DNA of 58,517 nt from Clostridia bacterium (lineage in GTDB: Bacteria > Bacillota > Clostridia > Oscillospirales > RGIG577), in NCBI GenBank assembly GCA_017513095.1, contig JAFWDJ010000001.1, positions 1 through 58,517 on the forward strand, read 5' to 3'. Below are positions 16,435-25,571 of the stretch, one piece after another (position 1 is the first letter of the stretch; each line of letters begins with the position of its first letter). Made by a program: the position numbers and the translations under genes. The notes beneath the pieces are model-generated. The model searched no databases. It saw only the letters and a program-made list of their open reading frames with translations, and was not told where the DNA came from.

Positions 16435-17712
16435 TTAGGCGCCGTAGAGCTTATGATTTGTAACGCCAAAGCCGACCATGCACTTGAGAAGTATTCTGGT
16501 GACGATAAGTGCGGTTATAAGCGATACGATAACGCCGACGAAGAGCGTTATTGCAAATCCCTGAATGGAGCCCGTACCGAACTGCCAAAGCACGAAGGCT
16601 GCGATAAGCGTCGTGATGTTCGCGTCCAAAATAGCCTTGAACGCGCGCTTGAATCCGCTTTCAACGGAAGCCTTTACGGATTTGCCGTAGCGTATCTCTT
16701 CCTTGACGCGCTCGAATATGATGACGTTTGCGTCGACCGCCATACCTATCGAAAGGATAATGCCCGCGATGCTGGGGAGCGAAAGATTGAATCGGAATAC
16801 CGTTATTATTATTCCCACTATCGATACGTACGCAACAAGCGCGATAACGGACATAAGTCCCTGCAGACGGTAGAAAACAACCATGATCACCGCAACGAGG
16901 ATAAGACCGATAAGGCCAGCCCAGAGGCTCGTTTCAAGGGCGCGCTCACCGAGCTGCGGGCCTACGGAACGAAGCTCAACGTCCTTTAACGCGAACGGAA
17001 GCTGTCCGGCCGTGATTATATCGGCAAGCCAGGTCGTCTCCTCAGCCGTAAAGGTGGGGCTTTCGATTATGCAGGATTCGGAGTCTATGCGGTAAGAAAC
17101 GGAAGCCGAGCTTACCACCTCGCCGTCCATGAGGATCGCGATAATATTCTGTCCCTGCGGGAGCTTCGATATTCTGTCGGTCTCCTGAGCAAAGGTCTTT
17201 GCAGCCTCCTGCGTAAAGGTAAGCTGAACGTAATACTGGCTCGAACCGTTCTGCTGCGTCTGGCCGTACTGCGATTTTGCCGATACGACGTCGGAGCCCG
17301 TTAAGAATACGTTGCCCTGATAGTCGCAGAATACGAGCTGAGCCGTGGAGCCGAGCTTCTGTACAGCCTCCTCGGGATCGTCTATCGACGGTATCTCGAT
17401 GCGTACGCGTCTGTCGCCCACCTTGGTGATGTCCGCTTCGTAGAGGCCGAGCGAATTAAGACGCTGGCGCATCATGCTGACAACGGAATCCATCGAGGTC
17501 GACAGCTCGTCCGGGCTTATGCTGTCTTCAATCTGCGCCTCATACGTTATAACGGAGCCGCCGACAAGGTCGAGACCTTTGCGCACGCCGTTTTCGGTGT
17601 CAAAGACGCTGGGTATCATGAAATTGCCGATGTAAACGCCTGCAAGAGCAATATAAGTGATTATTGCAATGATTATAAGCGTTACAATAAACTTAGGAAG
17701 GGTTTTTCCCAT
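16435..17712 (-). CDS. secD: protein translocase subunit SecD
   Basis: A 425-residue partner of SecF. Segment 1 is at residues 8-30, then GVRKGLDLVGGSVITYEAQ, a P1 domain with MRQRLNSLGLYEADIT and RVRIEIPSI, and five C-terminal segments carrying LSIGMAVDANVIIFERVKEE. It is shorter than the Escherichia coli form, as usual in Firmicutes. AGGAGG lies before the ATG. Confidence 0.95.
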   Translation of the reverse strand: MGKTLPKFIVTLIIIAIITYIALAGVYIGNFMIPSVFDTENGVRKGLDLVGGSVITYEAQIEDSISPDELSTSMDSVVSMMRQRLNSLGLYEADITKVGDRRVRIEIPSIDDPEEAVQKLGSTAQLVFCDYQGNVFLTGSDVVSAKSQYGQTQQNGSSQYYVQLTFTQEAAKTFAQETDRISKLPQGQNIIAILMDGEVVSSASVSYRIDSESCIIESPTFTAEETTWLADIITAGQLPFALKDVELRSVGPQLGERALETSLWAGLIGLILVAVIMVVFYRLQGLMSVIALVAYVSIVGIIITVFRFNLSLPSIAGIILSIGMAVDANVIIFERVKEEIRYGKSVKASVESGFKRAFKAILDANITTLIAAFVLWQFGTGSIQGFAITLFVGVIVSLITALIVTRILLKCMVGFGVTNHKLYGA

Positions 17713-17815
17713 ACATTATGCCTCCTTATTAACATACAAATTAAATTATATAACCAAAAGCCGTATTTAGTCAATAAATTAGCGACAAAATATTTGAAAT
17801 ATTTTCATTTGATTA

Positions 17816-19246
17816 TTATACGCTGAGCTCAACCTTAAGCCCGAGCTGATCGCCGTATTTTTTAAGGATGGGAGATACGACCTCGTCGAGGAACTCAAGC
17901 GTCTGATTTGCGGCGCGTCCCGTGTAATCGGCGGGATCAAGCATAGTCTCTATCTCCTCTTTCGTAAGGCCGAACGCCGGGTCAGAAACGATGCGGTCGA
18001 TAAGGTCGTTTTCGCCGCCGTTCTCCTTTACGTTCTTGCCTGCCGCTATGGAATGCACCCTGAGTCTTTCATGGAGCTCCTGGCGGTCGCCGCCCTTTTT
18101 AACGGCGTTCATCATTATGTTTTCGCTTATCATGAACGGAAGCTCGGCCATGATGTGGCGTCTTATCATTTTTTCGTATACTACCATGCCGCGCGTTATG
18201 TCTATGTATATATTGAGTATCGCATCGACTGCCAAAAATGCCTCCGCAACGGAGATGCGCTTGTTCGCGGAATCGTCAAGCGTTCTTTCAAACCACTGCG
18301 TAGCCGACGTAACGGCGGGATTTAAGGAGTCGATTATAACGTAGCGTGCAAGCGAGCCTATGCGTTCGCTTCTCATGGGATTGCGTTTATAAGGCATCGC
18401 GGACGAGCCTATCTGATGCGCCTCGAACGGCTCCTCTATTTCCTTTAAGTGAGAAAGCAGACGAAGGTCGTTTGAGAACTTATACGCGCTCTGAGCAATG
18501 CCGGCGAGGACGTTTAAGACGCGGGAGTCGAATTTGCGCGAATACGTCTGCCCCGAAACGGGAACGCACTCGGAAAATCCCATCTCTGCGGCGATAAGCT
18601 TTTCAAGCTTCTTGACCTTTTCCTCGTCTCCCTCGAAAAGCTCCATAAAGCTCGCCTGAGTGCCCGTGGTGCCCTTGGAGCCGAGAAGCTTAAGACGCGA
18701 CGATATGTATTCAAGGTCCTCAAGGTCCTGCGTAAGCTCGTATATCCAGAGAGACGCCCTCTTTCCTACCGTCGTAAGCTGCGCCGGCTGGAAGTGAGTA
18801 AAGCCGAGCGTGGGCGTTTTTGCATATTTTCTTGCAAATTCGGAAAGCTGCGCTATAACGTTTACGAGCTTTTTCTGAATGAGCGAAAGCCCCTCCCTCA
18901 TAAGGATGACGTCGGTATTGTCGCCGACGTAGCACGAGGTCGCGCCGAGGTGGATTATGCCCTTCGCGTTCGGACACAGAAGTCCGTAGGCGTATACGTG
19001 CGCCATAACGTCGTGGCGCACTTCCTTTTCGCGCTTTCTCGCCTCTTCGAGATTGAGCTCGTCCCTGTGCGCTTCAAGCTCCGCTATCTGCTCGGGCGTT
19101 ATCGGAAGGCCGAGCTGCATTTCGGCGCGCGCCAGCGCTATCCACAGTCTGCGCCACGTTTTGAATTTCTTGTCCTCCGAAAAGATATACTGCATTTCGG
19201 CGCTTGCATATCTTGAGCTTAAAGGACTCTTATACGATGTACTCAT
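17816..19246 (-). CDS. purB: adenylosuccinate lyase
   Basis: A 476-residue fumarase/aspartase superfamily enzyme. It carries TSCYVGDNTD, GTTGTQASF and the signature SSAMPYKRNPMRSE with the catalytic flexible loop. It splits SAICAR and adenylosuccinate in purine synthesis. The length matches the longer clostridial/eukaryotic-type PurB rather than the ~430-residue Bacillus form. GAGGTG precedes the ATG. It has its own promoter and a hairpin-bearing leader. Confidence 0.94.
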   Translation of the reverse strand: MSTSYKSPLSSRYASAEMQYIFSEDKKFKTWRRLWIALARAEMQLGLPITPEQIAELEAHRDELNLEEARKREKEVRHDVMAHVYAYGLLCPNAKGIIHLGATSCYVGDNTDVILMREGLSLIQKKLVNVIAQLSEFARKYAKTPTLGFTHFQPAQLTTVGKRASLWIYELTQDLEDLEYISSRLKLLGSKGTTGTQASFMELFEGDEEKVKKLEKLIAAEMGFSECVPVSGQTYSRKFDSRVLNVLAGIAQSAYKFSNDLRLLSHLKEIEEPFEAHQIGSSAMPYKRNPMRSERIGSLARYVIIDSLNPAVTSATQWFERTLDDSANKRISVAEAFLAVDAILNIYIDITRGMVVYEKMIRRHIMAELPFMISENIMMNAVKKGGDRQELHERLRVHSIAAGKNVKENGGENDLIDRIVSDPAFGLTKEEIETMLDPADYTGRAANQTLEFLDEVVSPILKKYGDQLGLKVELSV

Positions 19247-19268
19247 TTTGCACCTCTATAAATAAAAT

Positions 19269-19294
19269 ACAGGCGCGGGAAATGCGCGCCCTGT
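19269..19294 (-). promoter_or_regulatory. hairpin in the purB leader
   Basis: On the minus strand ACAGG-CGCG pairs with CGCG-CCTGT across a short loop, with one bulged G, followed by ATTTTATTTA. It lies between the purB promoter and its ribosome site. It could be an attenuator-like terminator or a 5'-end stabiliser. Confidence 0.55.
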
Positions 19295-19316
19295 TTTTAA
19301 TTTTCAGCCAAAGTAA

Positions 19317-19345
19317 ATTTTAATACGAACTGCGGTCAATGTCAA
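19317..19345 (-). promoter_or_regulatory. Sigma-A promoter of purB
   Basis: Minus strand TTGACA, exactly 17 bases, TAAAAT (6/6 and 5/6). The predicted start lies about 60 bases before purB. No purine riboswitch aptamer is visible between promoter and gene. Confidence 0.85.
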
Positions 19346-19397
19346 ATAAAAATACAGGTATTTCGCAACCTTTCGGCACTTTTCAAACAATAATCAA

Positions 19398-19434
19398 GCA
19401 GATGCAAAACGGGATACCGCCGTTATGCATCTGC
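19398..19434 (-). terminator. terminator after the aminotransferase gene
   Basis: Stem GCAGATGCA/TGCATCTGC, extended inward by AACGG/CCGTT-like pairing; the minus-strand tail is TTGATTATTG, so the T tract is broken. It stands about 20 bases beyond the stop codon. Confidence 0.65.
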
Positions 19435-19455
19435 GCCGATATTTAAGACTTTTTC

Positions 19456-20661
19456 TCAGTCCTCGACCTCGCCGAGAAATGCTTCGAGACGGTCGAGACC
19501 TTTTACGATATTCTCCATGGAAGTCGCGTAGGACCATCTTACGTAATCGCCCGCGCCGAAGCTTTCGCAGGGTACGAGCGAGAGCTTGAAGTTGTCAAGC
19601 AGTATTTCACAGAGCGACGTTGCACTGTCAATCACGCGGCCCTTGTACTTTTTCGGGAAGAGCTTCGACACGTTCATCATAACGTAAAACGCGCCCATCG
19701 GCTTGCGGCAGTGAACGTAGGGCAAAGTGTTTATCCTGTCCACCATATAATTGCGCCGCTTTTCAAACTCCTTCTTCATGCGTTCGGCTGAGCCGTCGTC
19801 CGCGGAAAGCGCCGCAAGCGCCGCGTACTGCGCTATCGTGTTGGGATTGGACGTCGAATGGCTCTGATAATTGCTCATGAGGGCGGCTATTTCATGGTTG
19901 CTTGCCGTGTAGCCGATGCGCCAGCCCGTCATGGCGTACGTCTTTGATACGCCGTTTACAACTATCGTAAGATCCTTTATGTCCTCGCCCAGCGCCGCAA
20001 TGCTCATATGCTCCTTACCGTCGTAGATAAGCTTTTCGTATATTTCGTCGGATATTACGTATATGCCGTTTTTAACGCAGATATCGGCGATGACTTTAAG
20101 GAATTCGTTCGATATCATCATGCCGGTGGGGTTGTTGGGGTTGGTTATTATTATAGCCTTCGTTTTTTCGGATAACGCGTCCTCTATCTGCTTCTTCGTT
20201 ATCTGAAAATCGTCCTCTTCCCTGCCCTCCAAAATGACGGGATATCCGCCCGCCATCTGTATAAGCTCATAATAGCTCACCCAAAACGGCCCGGGAAGGA
20301 TGACCTCGTCTCCGGGATTTAAAAGCACGCTCAAACTGTTGTAAAGCGACTGCTTTGCACCGCTCGATATAATGATCTGCGAGGGCTCGTACGTTAAGTT
20401 GTTGTCCTTTTTTAATTTATTGCAAACCGCCACTTTAAGGTCGTATATGCCGGAAGCGGGCGTATACTTCGTCTTGCCTTCCTTTATTGCCTTGCAAGCG
20501 GCGGATTTAATGTACTCGGGAGTGTCAAAATCGGGTTCGCCCGCGGCGAAACCGACAACGTCTATACCCTCGGAGAGCATACGCTTGAATTTCGCGTCGA
20601 TTTTTAAAGTTGCGGAAGGATGTATCCTTGACGCTCTCCGTGATAAGGGCCTTTTGTTCAT
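19456..20661 (-). CDS. pyridoxal-phosphate aminotransferase, aspartate aminotransferase Ib type
   Basis: A 401-residue fold-type I enzyme. It has GEPDFDTPEYIK, YTPASGIYDLK, ISSGAKQSL, the NPNNPTG motif, the PLP lysine in VNGVSKTYAMTGWRIGY and the carboxylate-binding Arg in VRWSYA. Family Ib members use aspartate or related amino acids with 2-oxoglutarate, some with broader range. The ATG of MNKRPLS is taken since GAGGTG precedes it; the TTG six codons upstream lies in that site. Confidence 0.88.
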   Translation of the reverse strand: MNKRPLSRRASRIHPSATLKIDAKFKRMLSEGIDVVGFAAGEPDFDTPEYIKSAACKAIKEGKTKYTPASGIYDLKVAVCNKLKKDNNLTYEPSQIIISSGAKQSLYNSLSVLLNPGDEVILPGPFWVSYYELIQMAGGYPVILEGREEDDFQITKKQIEDALSEKTKAIIITNPNNPTGMMISNEFLKVIADICVKNGIYVISDEIYEKLIYDGKEHMSIAALGEDIKDLTIVVNGVSKTYAMTGWRIGYTASNHEIAALMSNYQSHSTSNPNTIAQYAALAALSADDGSAERMKKEFEKRRNYMVDRINTLPYVHCRKPMGAFYVMMNVSKLFPKKYKGRVIDSATSLCEILLDNFKLSLVPCESFGAGDYVRWSYATSMENIVKGLDRLEAFLGEVED

Positions 20662-20837
20662 CTGGCTGTCACCTCTCAAAAATTACCAAAAGCGCATCCG
20701 GCGCTGATTTTAAGATATTATATACTACTTCTTGCAAAATATCAATAAAAAAGGCGCAAAAATAATAATAATATGCAACTTCACGATAAACGTTATTCAT
20801 TTTGGCGGTAATTATGTCAATTATAATATATGAACAA

Positions 20838-20868
20838 ACAGACGGCGCATAAAAGGCGCACCGTCTGT
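20838..20868 (-). terminator. terminator after dpaB
   Basis: Stem ACAGACGG/CCGTCTGT continued by CGC/GCG with a 2-base bulge; the minus-strand tail is TTTGTTCATAT. It lies 18 bases after the dpaB stop. Confidence 0.7.
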
Positions 20869-20885
20869 ATTATTATGGGGAGTTT

Positions 20886-21476
20886 TCAGAGCAGCACCGG
20901 CTGTATCTGCCTGCCCGAGAGAGCCATATTTACCGCTTCGGGAAGCTTTGAAAAATCCGAAACAAGCGACGTTTCCTTCAAAACGGGATCGTCCTGCCCG
21001 AACGGAACGAAGTATACGTTTTTCGTGTTCATTAGGACGCCTATGTTTTTAAGATTGGCCGACAGCGCGTCGTTCGTCGACGGCGCGATTATGACGGGAC
21101 GCCTGTTTCTAAGCTGCGCCTTTGCCGCCATTGTAACGGAGGTGTCCGTGACGCCGCAGGAAAGCTTTGCAAGCGTATTCCCGGTGCACGGCGCGACAAC
21201 AAGCGCGTCGAGAAGCTTTTTAGGTCCAATGGGCTCCGCTTCGGAAACGGTGTGTATCACCTTCCTGCCGCAGGCCTCCTCAAGCCTTTTTACGTGATCC
21301 GCGGCGCTTCCGAACCGCGTGTCGGTCGAATACGCGCTCTCTGACATTATGGGTACGACGGAGCATCCCGCGGACAAGAGCCCCGAAAGCCCAGTAAAGG
21401 CCTTTTGGAAGGTGCAGTATGAGCCGCACATTGCAAAGCCTATCGTGAGATTGTTAAGTCGGATATCGTCATTCAT
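20886..21476 (-). CDS. dpaB: dipicolinate synthase subunit B
   Basis: A 196-residue flavoprotein-fold protein, homologous to SpoVFB. It opens NLTIGFAMCGSYCTFQKAF and has VAPCTGNTLAKLSCGVTDTSVTMAAKAQLRNRRPV and STNDALSANLKNIGVLMNTKNVYFVPFGQDDP. With DpaA it makes dipicolinic acid in the mother cell, the calcium chelator of the spore core. Its start overlaps the end of dpaA by eight bases. Confidence 0.94.
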   Translation of the reverse strand: MNDDIRLNNLTIGFAMCGSYCTFQKAFTGLSGLLSAGCSVVPIMSESAYSTDTRFGSAADHVKRLEEACGRKVIHTVSEAEPIGPKKLLDALVVAPCTGNTLAKLSCGVTDTSVTMAAKAQLRNRRPVIIAPSTNDALSANLKNIGVLMNTKNVYFVPFGQDDPVLKETSLVSDFSKLPEAVNMALSGRQIQPVLL

Positions 21477-22356
21477 TTTCCCTTATCATCTCCGTTTCAT
21501 CAAGCATATTTTCGATAGTTGAAAGTATAATGCGCCCGGCGGAGGCCGGAGCCGTTTTTCCGGGCAGAGAAAGCGCGTGTATTGCTTTTATCCCCATGCT
21601 ATTTGCGGCGGCGAGGTCTATTCCGCCCGGAACGGAGGCAAGATCTATCATAACGCAGCCGTTTTTTACATGGGAGATAAGCTTTTTGTCGAATATCATA
21701 TGGGGTACCGTGTTTATTATAATGTCGAAATCGAGCTCGCAGTAATAAAGCTCGCCCGTTTTGAGCGCCTTCATGCCGTTTGCCGCAATCCACGAGAGGT
21801 CCTCGGGCTTTCTCGCGCTGACGCTCACGCGCGCGCCCAGAAGATGAAGACGCCGCGACAGCGCTTTTCCTATTCTGCCGTAGCCGCATACGAGGATGCG
21901 GCTGCCCGCGATGGTTATGTCCGTATTCGCTATGGCGGCCGCGAGTGCGCCCTCGGCAGTCGGAACCGCGTTCATTACGGCGAACTCTTCCCTGCTTATA
22001 TAGTCGTATACCGTAAAACCGCGTACCTCGGCGGTTTTTATAAAGTCATCGCCAAGTCTGCCGCCGAAAAGCCTTGCACTTTTCGGTATGACGCGCAAAA
22101 GCGCCTCGGGCGAAATGATTTCGTCGGAGAACGGAGCGTTCAGCGCGCCGTTTATAAATGCGGGAAGCGGCAGTATCACAATATCGGCGGGGTAAAGCGC
22201 ATCCCTGCACACTGGAAAAGACACGTGGCGCCCGAGAAGCGGGCATTTTTCAAACGCACATAATACCGTATCGTTATTCTGTGACAAAAGCTGTTCATAT
22301 ACGGAGAATTGGCGCATGTCTCCGCCTACTACCGCAGCCGATTTGTTTCTGATCAT
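21469..22356 (-). CDS. dpaA: dipicolinate synthase subunit A
   Basis: A 295-residue protein, homologous to SpoVFA. The N-terminal domain has VVGGDMRQ and VILPLPAFINGALNAPFS; the NAD(P)-binding domain carries ILVCGYGRIGKALSRRL and VMIDLASVPGGIDLAAA. It works on the condensation product of DapA (dihydrodipicolinate or its hydroxylated precursor). CGGAGG lies eight bases before the ATG. A close match to a sigma-K promoter stands upstream. Confidence 0.94.
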   Translation of the reverse strand: MIRNKSAAVVGGDMRQFSVYEQLLSQNNDTVLCAFEKCPLLGRHVSFPVCRDALYPADIVILPLPAFINGALNAPFSDEIISPEALLRVIPKSARLFGGRLGDDFIKTAEVRGFTVYDYISREEFAVMNAVPTAEGALAAAIANTDITIAGSRILVCGYGRIGKALSRRLHLLGARVSVSARKPEDLSWIAANGMKALKTGELYYCELDFDIIINTVPHMIFDKKLISHVKNGCVMIDLASVPGGIDLAAANSMGIKAIHALSLPGKTAPASAGRIILSTIENMLDETEMIRENE

Positions 22357-22387
22357 GGTTTACCTCCGGACAGTTAAGACTGCACGA

Positions 22388-22415
22388 TATAATATGTTAA
22401 TCAGAGGCTTAATGT
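22388..22415 (-). promoter_or_regulatory. Sigma-K type promoter of dpaAB
   Basis: Minus strand shows AC, 17 bases, CATATTATA, matching the sigma-K consensus (AC ... CATANNNTA). In Bacillus subtilis the spoVF operon is read by sigma-K in the mother cell. The -10 lies about 30 bases before the dpaA start. Confidence 0.75.
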
Positions 22416-22536
22416 GTAAACCGGCTTTTAAATGTAAAAAGAAGGTGAGAAAATAAAATAACAGTAAACTTGAATAATAATAAATTAGTCTGCAGAAAAA
22501 ATATGTATAATTTTAAGAATAATATGTTAAAAAGCA

Positions 22537-22565
22537 TTGATTTTAAATGCAGAATATGGTATTCT
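22537..22565 (+). promoter_or_regulatory. candidate Sigma-A promoter of the MFS gene
   Basis: TTGATT, 17 bases, TATTCT, in an AT-rich region about 30 bases before the start codon. The -10 box matches only four of six. Confidence 0.5.
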
Positions 22566-22596
22566 AACTTTAATAAAAAATTTAGGGGGGTACCTT

Positions 22597-23901
22597 ATGG
22601 CACAGGAACAACCGGTAAAAAAGAACAGGTATTGTTGGGTAATCTTTATTATCGCGTGCCTTGCAGGTCTTTGCGGCGTTGGTCTTATAAGCAATACTTA
22701 TGGTATGTTTATGGGTCCGATAGCGGATGACCTCGGGGTAGCAAAGTCGTCGGTATCATTGCTTATGACTATCGCATCGTGGAGTACGGTCGCATTTTAC
22801 TTCCTGGGAGGCAAGGCCTTCGCAAAATGGGGCGTTCGCCGCGTAGCTACTATCGCGGGCTTTATTCTTGCGGTAGGTCTGCTCTTATACTCTTTCAGTT
22901 CGCAGCTTTGGCATTTTTATCTTGTAGCGGTGCTCTGCGGAGGCACGAGCGCATTTGCGGCGTTAAACGTTGTACCGATACTTATAAACAACTGGTTCGT
23001 AAAGCACAGAGCGCTTGTTATGGGTATCGCAATGATGATGACCGGTATCGGCGGCGCCATATACAATCCGCTGTTCGCAAACATCATCACCAACTACGGC
23101 TGGAGAATGGGCTACAGAGTAGCGGCAATTATCGCTCTTCTCTTCCCCATAGTAGGCGGTATCTTTATGAGAACGAAGCCTTCCGAGATAGGCCTTCAGC
23201 CCTACGGCATGGAGGATTCGGAGGAAATGAAGGCCTTAAAGGGTCAGGTCGACATCAAGGAATTCCCCGGAATCCCGAAAAAATATGCGTATAAGTCGGC
23301 CGCATTATGGCTTGCGTTTATTACAATAATGTTTACGGGCTTCTCCTCGGGCTTCAATCAGCACTGGGTAAACTGCGGCGTAACGTACGGCTACACGCTT
23401 GTTGAGGCGTCGTTCCTCGCTACGGCGGCCCTTATATCCGCGGCTATATTCAAGGTTATCGGCGGCTTCTTAAACGACAGCAAGCTTGGTCCGAGAAACA
23501 CGCACATAGTGTTCTGCCTTGCGGGCATAGTATCCATGATAATGCTCATGGTACATCACAACGGCGCAAATCATTCGCTTATGATGATAGCTGTATGCTC
23601 CGTTATCTACGGCATGAACCTCTCGCTTATGACGATGCAGGGTCCCGTAATCATACGTAATATATTCGGTATGAGAGACTACGGCGTTATTTATCCCATA
23701 GTAAACATGGGTATGTCGATAGGCACGGGCCTTACTTATTCGCTCAATGCGGTACTCCTTGAATCGGTAGGCTCCTACATGGGCTCCTACGTATTCAACA
23801 GCGTAGTTATCGCGGTATCGCTCATCATGTGCATTGCAACGTTCGCAGCGGGCAAAAAGGCGAAAGAAAAGTACTGGAGAGAAGTCGGCGAAGCGCTTTA
23901 A
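22597..23901 (+). CDS. MFS transporter, oxalate/formate or monocarboxylate type
   Basis: A 434-residue protein with twelve membrane segments. The first half has DLGVAKSSVSLLMTIASW, the loop motif KWGVRRVATIAGF and NVVPILINNWFVKHRALVMGIAMMMTGIGG, typical of the OFA/monocarboxylate branch. The second half shows FGMRDYGVIYPIVNMGMSIG. The likely substrate is a small organic anion, which the sequence does not fix. The ATG behind AGGGGGG is preferred over an in-frame codon 60 bases upstream. Single-gene unit with own promoter and terminator. Confidence 0.85.
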   Translation: MAQEQPVKKNRYCWVIFIIACLAGLCGVGLISNTYGMFMGPIADDLGVAKSSVSLLMTIASWSTVAFYFLGGKAFAKWGVRRVATIAGFILAVGLLLYSFSSQLWHFYLVAVLCGGTSAFAALNVVPILINNWFVKHRALVMGIAMMMTGIGGAIYNPLFANIITNYGWRMGYRVAAIIALLFPIVGGIFMRTKPSEIGLQPYGMEDSEEMKALKGQVDIKEFPGIPKKYAYKSAALWLAFITIMFTGFSSGFNQHWVNCGVTYGYTLVEASFLATAALISAAIFKVIGGFLNDSKLGPRNTHIVFCLAGIVSMIMLMVHHNGANHSLMMIAVCSVIYGMNLSLMTMQGPVIIRNIFGMRDYGVIYPIVNMGMSIGTGLTYSLNAVLLESVGSYMGSYVFNSVVIAVSLIMCIATFAAGKKAKEKYWREVGEAL

Positions 23902-23927
23902 TCCTTTGCGGCGTGAAAAATCAGACG

Positions 23928-23963
23928 AAAAAGACGGTCGGCAGATCTGCCGGCCGTCTTTTT
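23928..23963. terminator. bidirectional terminator between MFS and glycosyltransferase genes
   Basis: Nearly perfect long stem AAAAAGACGG-CGGCAGA/TCTGCCG-CCGTCTTTTT with one T/G wobble; T runs on both strands. It serves both convergent genes. Confidence 0.92.
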
Positions 23964-23971
23964 GTATGTCC

Positions 23972-25141
23972 TTACTCTTCTGTTTCAGCCGCTTCAATTT
24001 CTTTTTGCGGCTCCTCTTTTGTTTCATCTTTCGTTTCTTCCAGGTCCATTATAAATTTGCACAGGTCATATGTAGCGTTGGGCTTTCCCATAAGCCTTAT
24101 GTTTTCGCGCATGCGCTCTATCCTGTTCGGCGTTTCAAAAATGTAAAACAGCGCCTCGTCTATGCCGAAGGTATCGGATACCTTGAGAGCAAGACCGTTG
24201 TTTAAGAAGAACTCGGTATTTCTGTCCTCCTGCCCCGGTATCGGGTTTACTATTATCATGGGAAGCTCCTTTGCCATGGCCTCAGACGAGGTAAGGCCTC
24301 CGGGCTTCGTGATTATGCAGTCGGCGGCGTCCATCATCACCTCGACGTTGTTTGCGTAGCCGTGAAGATACACGGGCTTGCTTAGCTCCATGCGCTTTAT
24401 CTTTCGGTAAGAGCGTTTGTTTGACCCGCAGACGACTATGATCTGAAGGTCGATATCGAGACGGTCTATTTTTTTAAGATGCTTGCCTATATTGCCGTAA
24501 CCCATCGAGCCGCTCATAAGAAGCACTGTGTTCTTGTTTTCGTCCATGCCGAGTATGCGGCGCGCCTCTTTCTTGTCTATCTTCTTTGAGAATTTGGGAT
24601 GTATCGGTATCCCCGTATGCATGAATTTGCTTGCGTCCATTCCCCTTACGCGTGCGGCGTAGTCGATTAAAAAGCTGGGGGTAACGAACCAGTCGCCGCA
24701 GTCCACCTCCTGCCAGAAGGGATGGATGGTAAAGTCGGTGATAATCGAAATTACCGTTGCATTCGTTTTGCCTTCTTTTTTGAGCAGATTTGCGATTATT
24801 GCGGAAAATACGTGCGTGCAAACGATAACGTCGGGATTGTAGTCGGTTATGAAATCGTATATGCGCACGGACAGTATTTTATTCACAATATAAGTGGGCG
24901 AAAAATCGGGCTGTTTTTCCTGAAGCTCGGCCATGCGGTACGCGGAGCCGTAAAAGTGCGGCGTAAGTCCCGTGGACATGAGATATATAAGGTTAACGGC
25001 TTCTCCAAGCGCCGTGTTTATGTATTCGTATGAGTCTATCATTTCGGCCGCAGCGCCCATGGAAACGAGCATATTGCATATTGCCTTGCCTGTGGCGTTA
25101 TGTCCCTGGCCTGCGGTATTAGACATTACAAGAACTTTCAT
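23972..25141 (-). CDS. processive diacylglycerol glycosyltransferase-like (UgtP/MGDG synthase family)
   Basis: A 389-residue GT28-type enzyme. The MGDG-synthase N-domain begins VLVMSNTAGQGHNATGKAI, and the C-domain has LLMSGSMGYGNIGKHL, YANNVEVMMDAADCIITKPGGLTSSEA and PIPGQEDRN, the nucleotide-sugar site. It probably adds glucose or galactose to diacylglycerol at the inner membrane face to form glycolipids or teichoic acid anchors. The last ~25 residues are Glu/Lys-rich and not part of the fold. Confidence 0.87.
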   Translation of the reverse strand: MKVLVMSNTAGQGHNATGKAICNMLVSMGAAAEMIDSYEYINTALGEAVNLIYLMSTGLTPHFYGSAYRMAELQEKQPDFSPTYIVNKILSVRIYDFITDYNPDVIVCTHVFSAIIANLLKKEGKTNATVISIITDFTIHPFWQEVDCGDWFVTPSFLIDYAARVRGMDASKFMHTGIPIHPKFSKKIDKKEARRILGMDENKNTVLLMSGSMGYGNIGKHLKKIDRLDIDLQIIVVCGSNKRSYRKIKRMELSKPVYLHGYANNVEVMMDAADCIITKPGGLTSSEAMAKELPMIIVNPIPGQEDRNTEFFLNNGLALKVSDTFGIDEALFYIFETPNRIERMRENIRLMGKPNATYDLCKFIMDLEETKDETKEEPQKEIEAAETEE

Positions 25142-25242
25142 TTTAAACCTCCGTAAAACCTTATCCGTGAAAAATTCTTAAATGCAGTTATATTATATTT
25201 TATACTAAGCGCCTGATTTAGTAAATAGACAAATTTTGAATT

Positions 25243-25536
25243 TTATCCGTCCCGCTTTCGCGTTCGCAGCGTATTTTTCGCGTGTACGATATTCTTTGTG
25301 TCTATAAGTATCACGTCCTCCCCTATCGTTTTGATGTCGCCCCACGGTATAACGTAATCCTCCGCACGGCCGAAAAGCCCGAAAAATCTGCGCGCGCCCA
25401 ATACGACGAACGAAACGGCGCGCCCCTCCATGGATTCAAAATTAACGTCGTGCAGATATCCGAGCTTATAGCCGTCGCTTATATTTACAACATCCTTTGC
25501 CCTAAGCTCGGTCACACTCAGATATGATTCAGTCAT
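25243..25536 (-). CDS. YlmC/YmxH family PRC-barrel protein
   Basis: A 97-residue single PRC-barrel domain (ELRAKDVVNISDGYKLGYLHDVNFES, then GRAEDYVIPWGDIKTIGEDVILI). In spore formers this short form commonly follows sigG and is annotated as a YlmC/YmxH sporulation protein; its biochemical role is unclear. It starts 35 bases after sigG behind GGAGG. Confidence 0.9.
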   Translation of the reverse strand: MTESYLSVTELRAKDVVNISDGYKLGYLHDVNFESMEGRAVSFVVLGARRFFGLFGRAEDYVIPWGDIKTIGEDVILIDTKNIVHAKNTLRTRKRDG

Positions 25537-25571
25537 TGTTATTCCTCCGTTAAATCATCATTGCATGCATT

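Noticed and set aside
20886-22356. Large plus-strand frames opposite dpaA/dpaB
   Set aside because: They are mirror frames in GC-biased third positions; the minus-strand products are clear dipicolinate synthase subunits.
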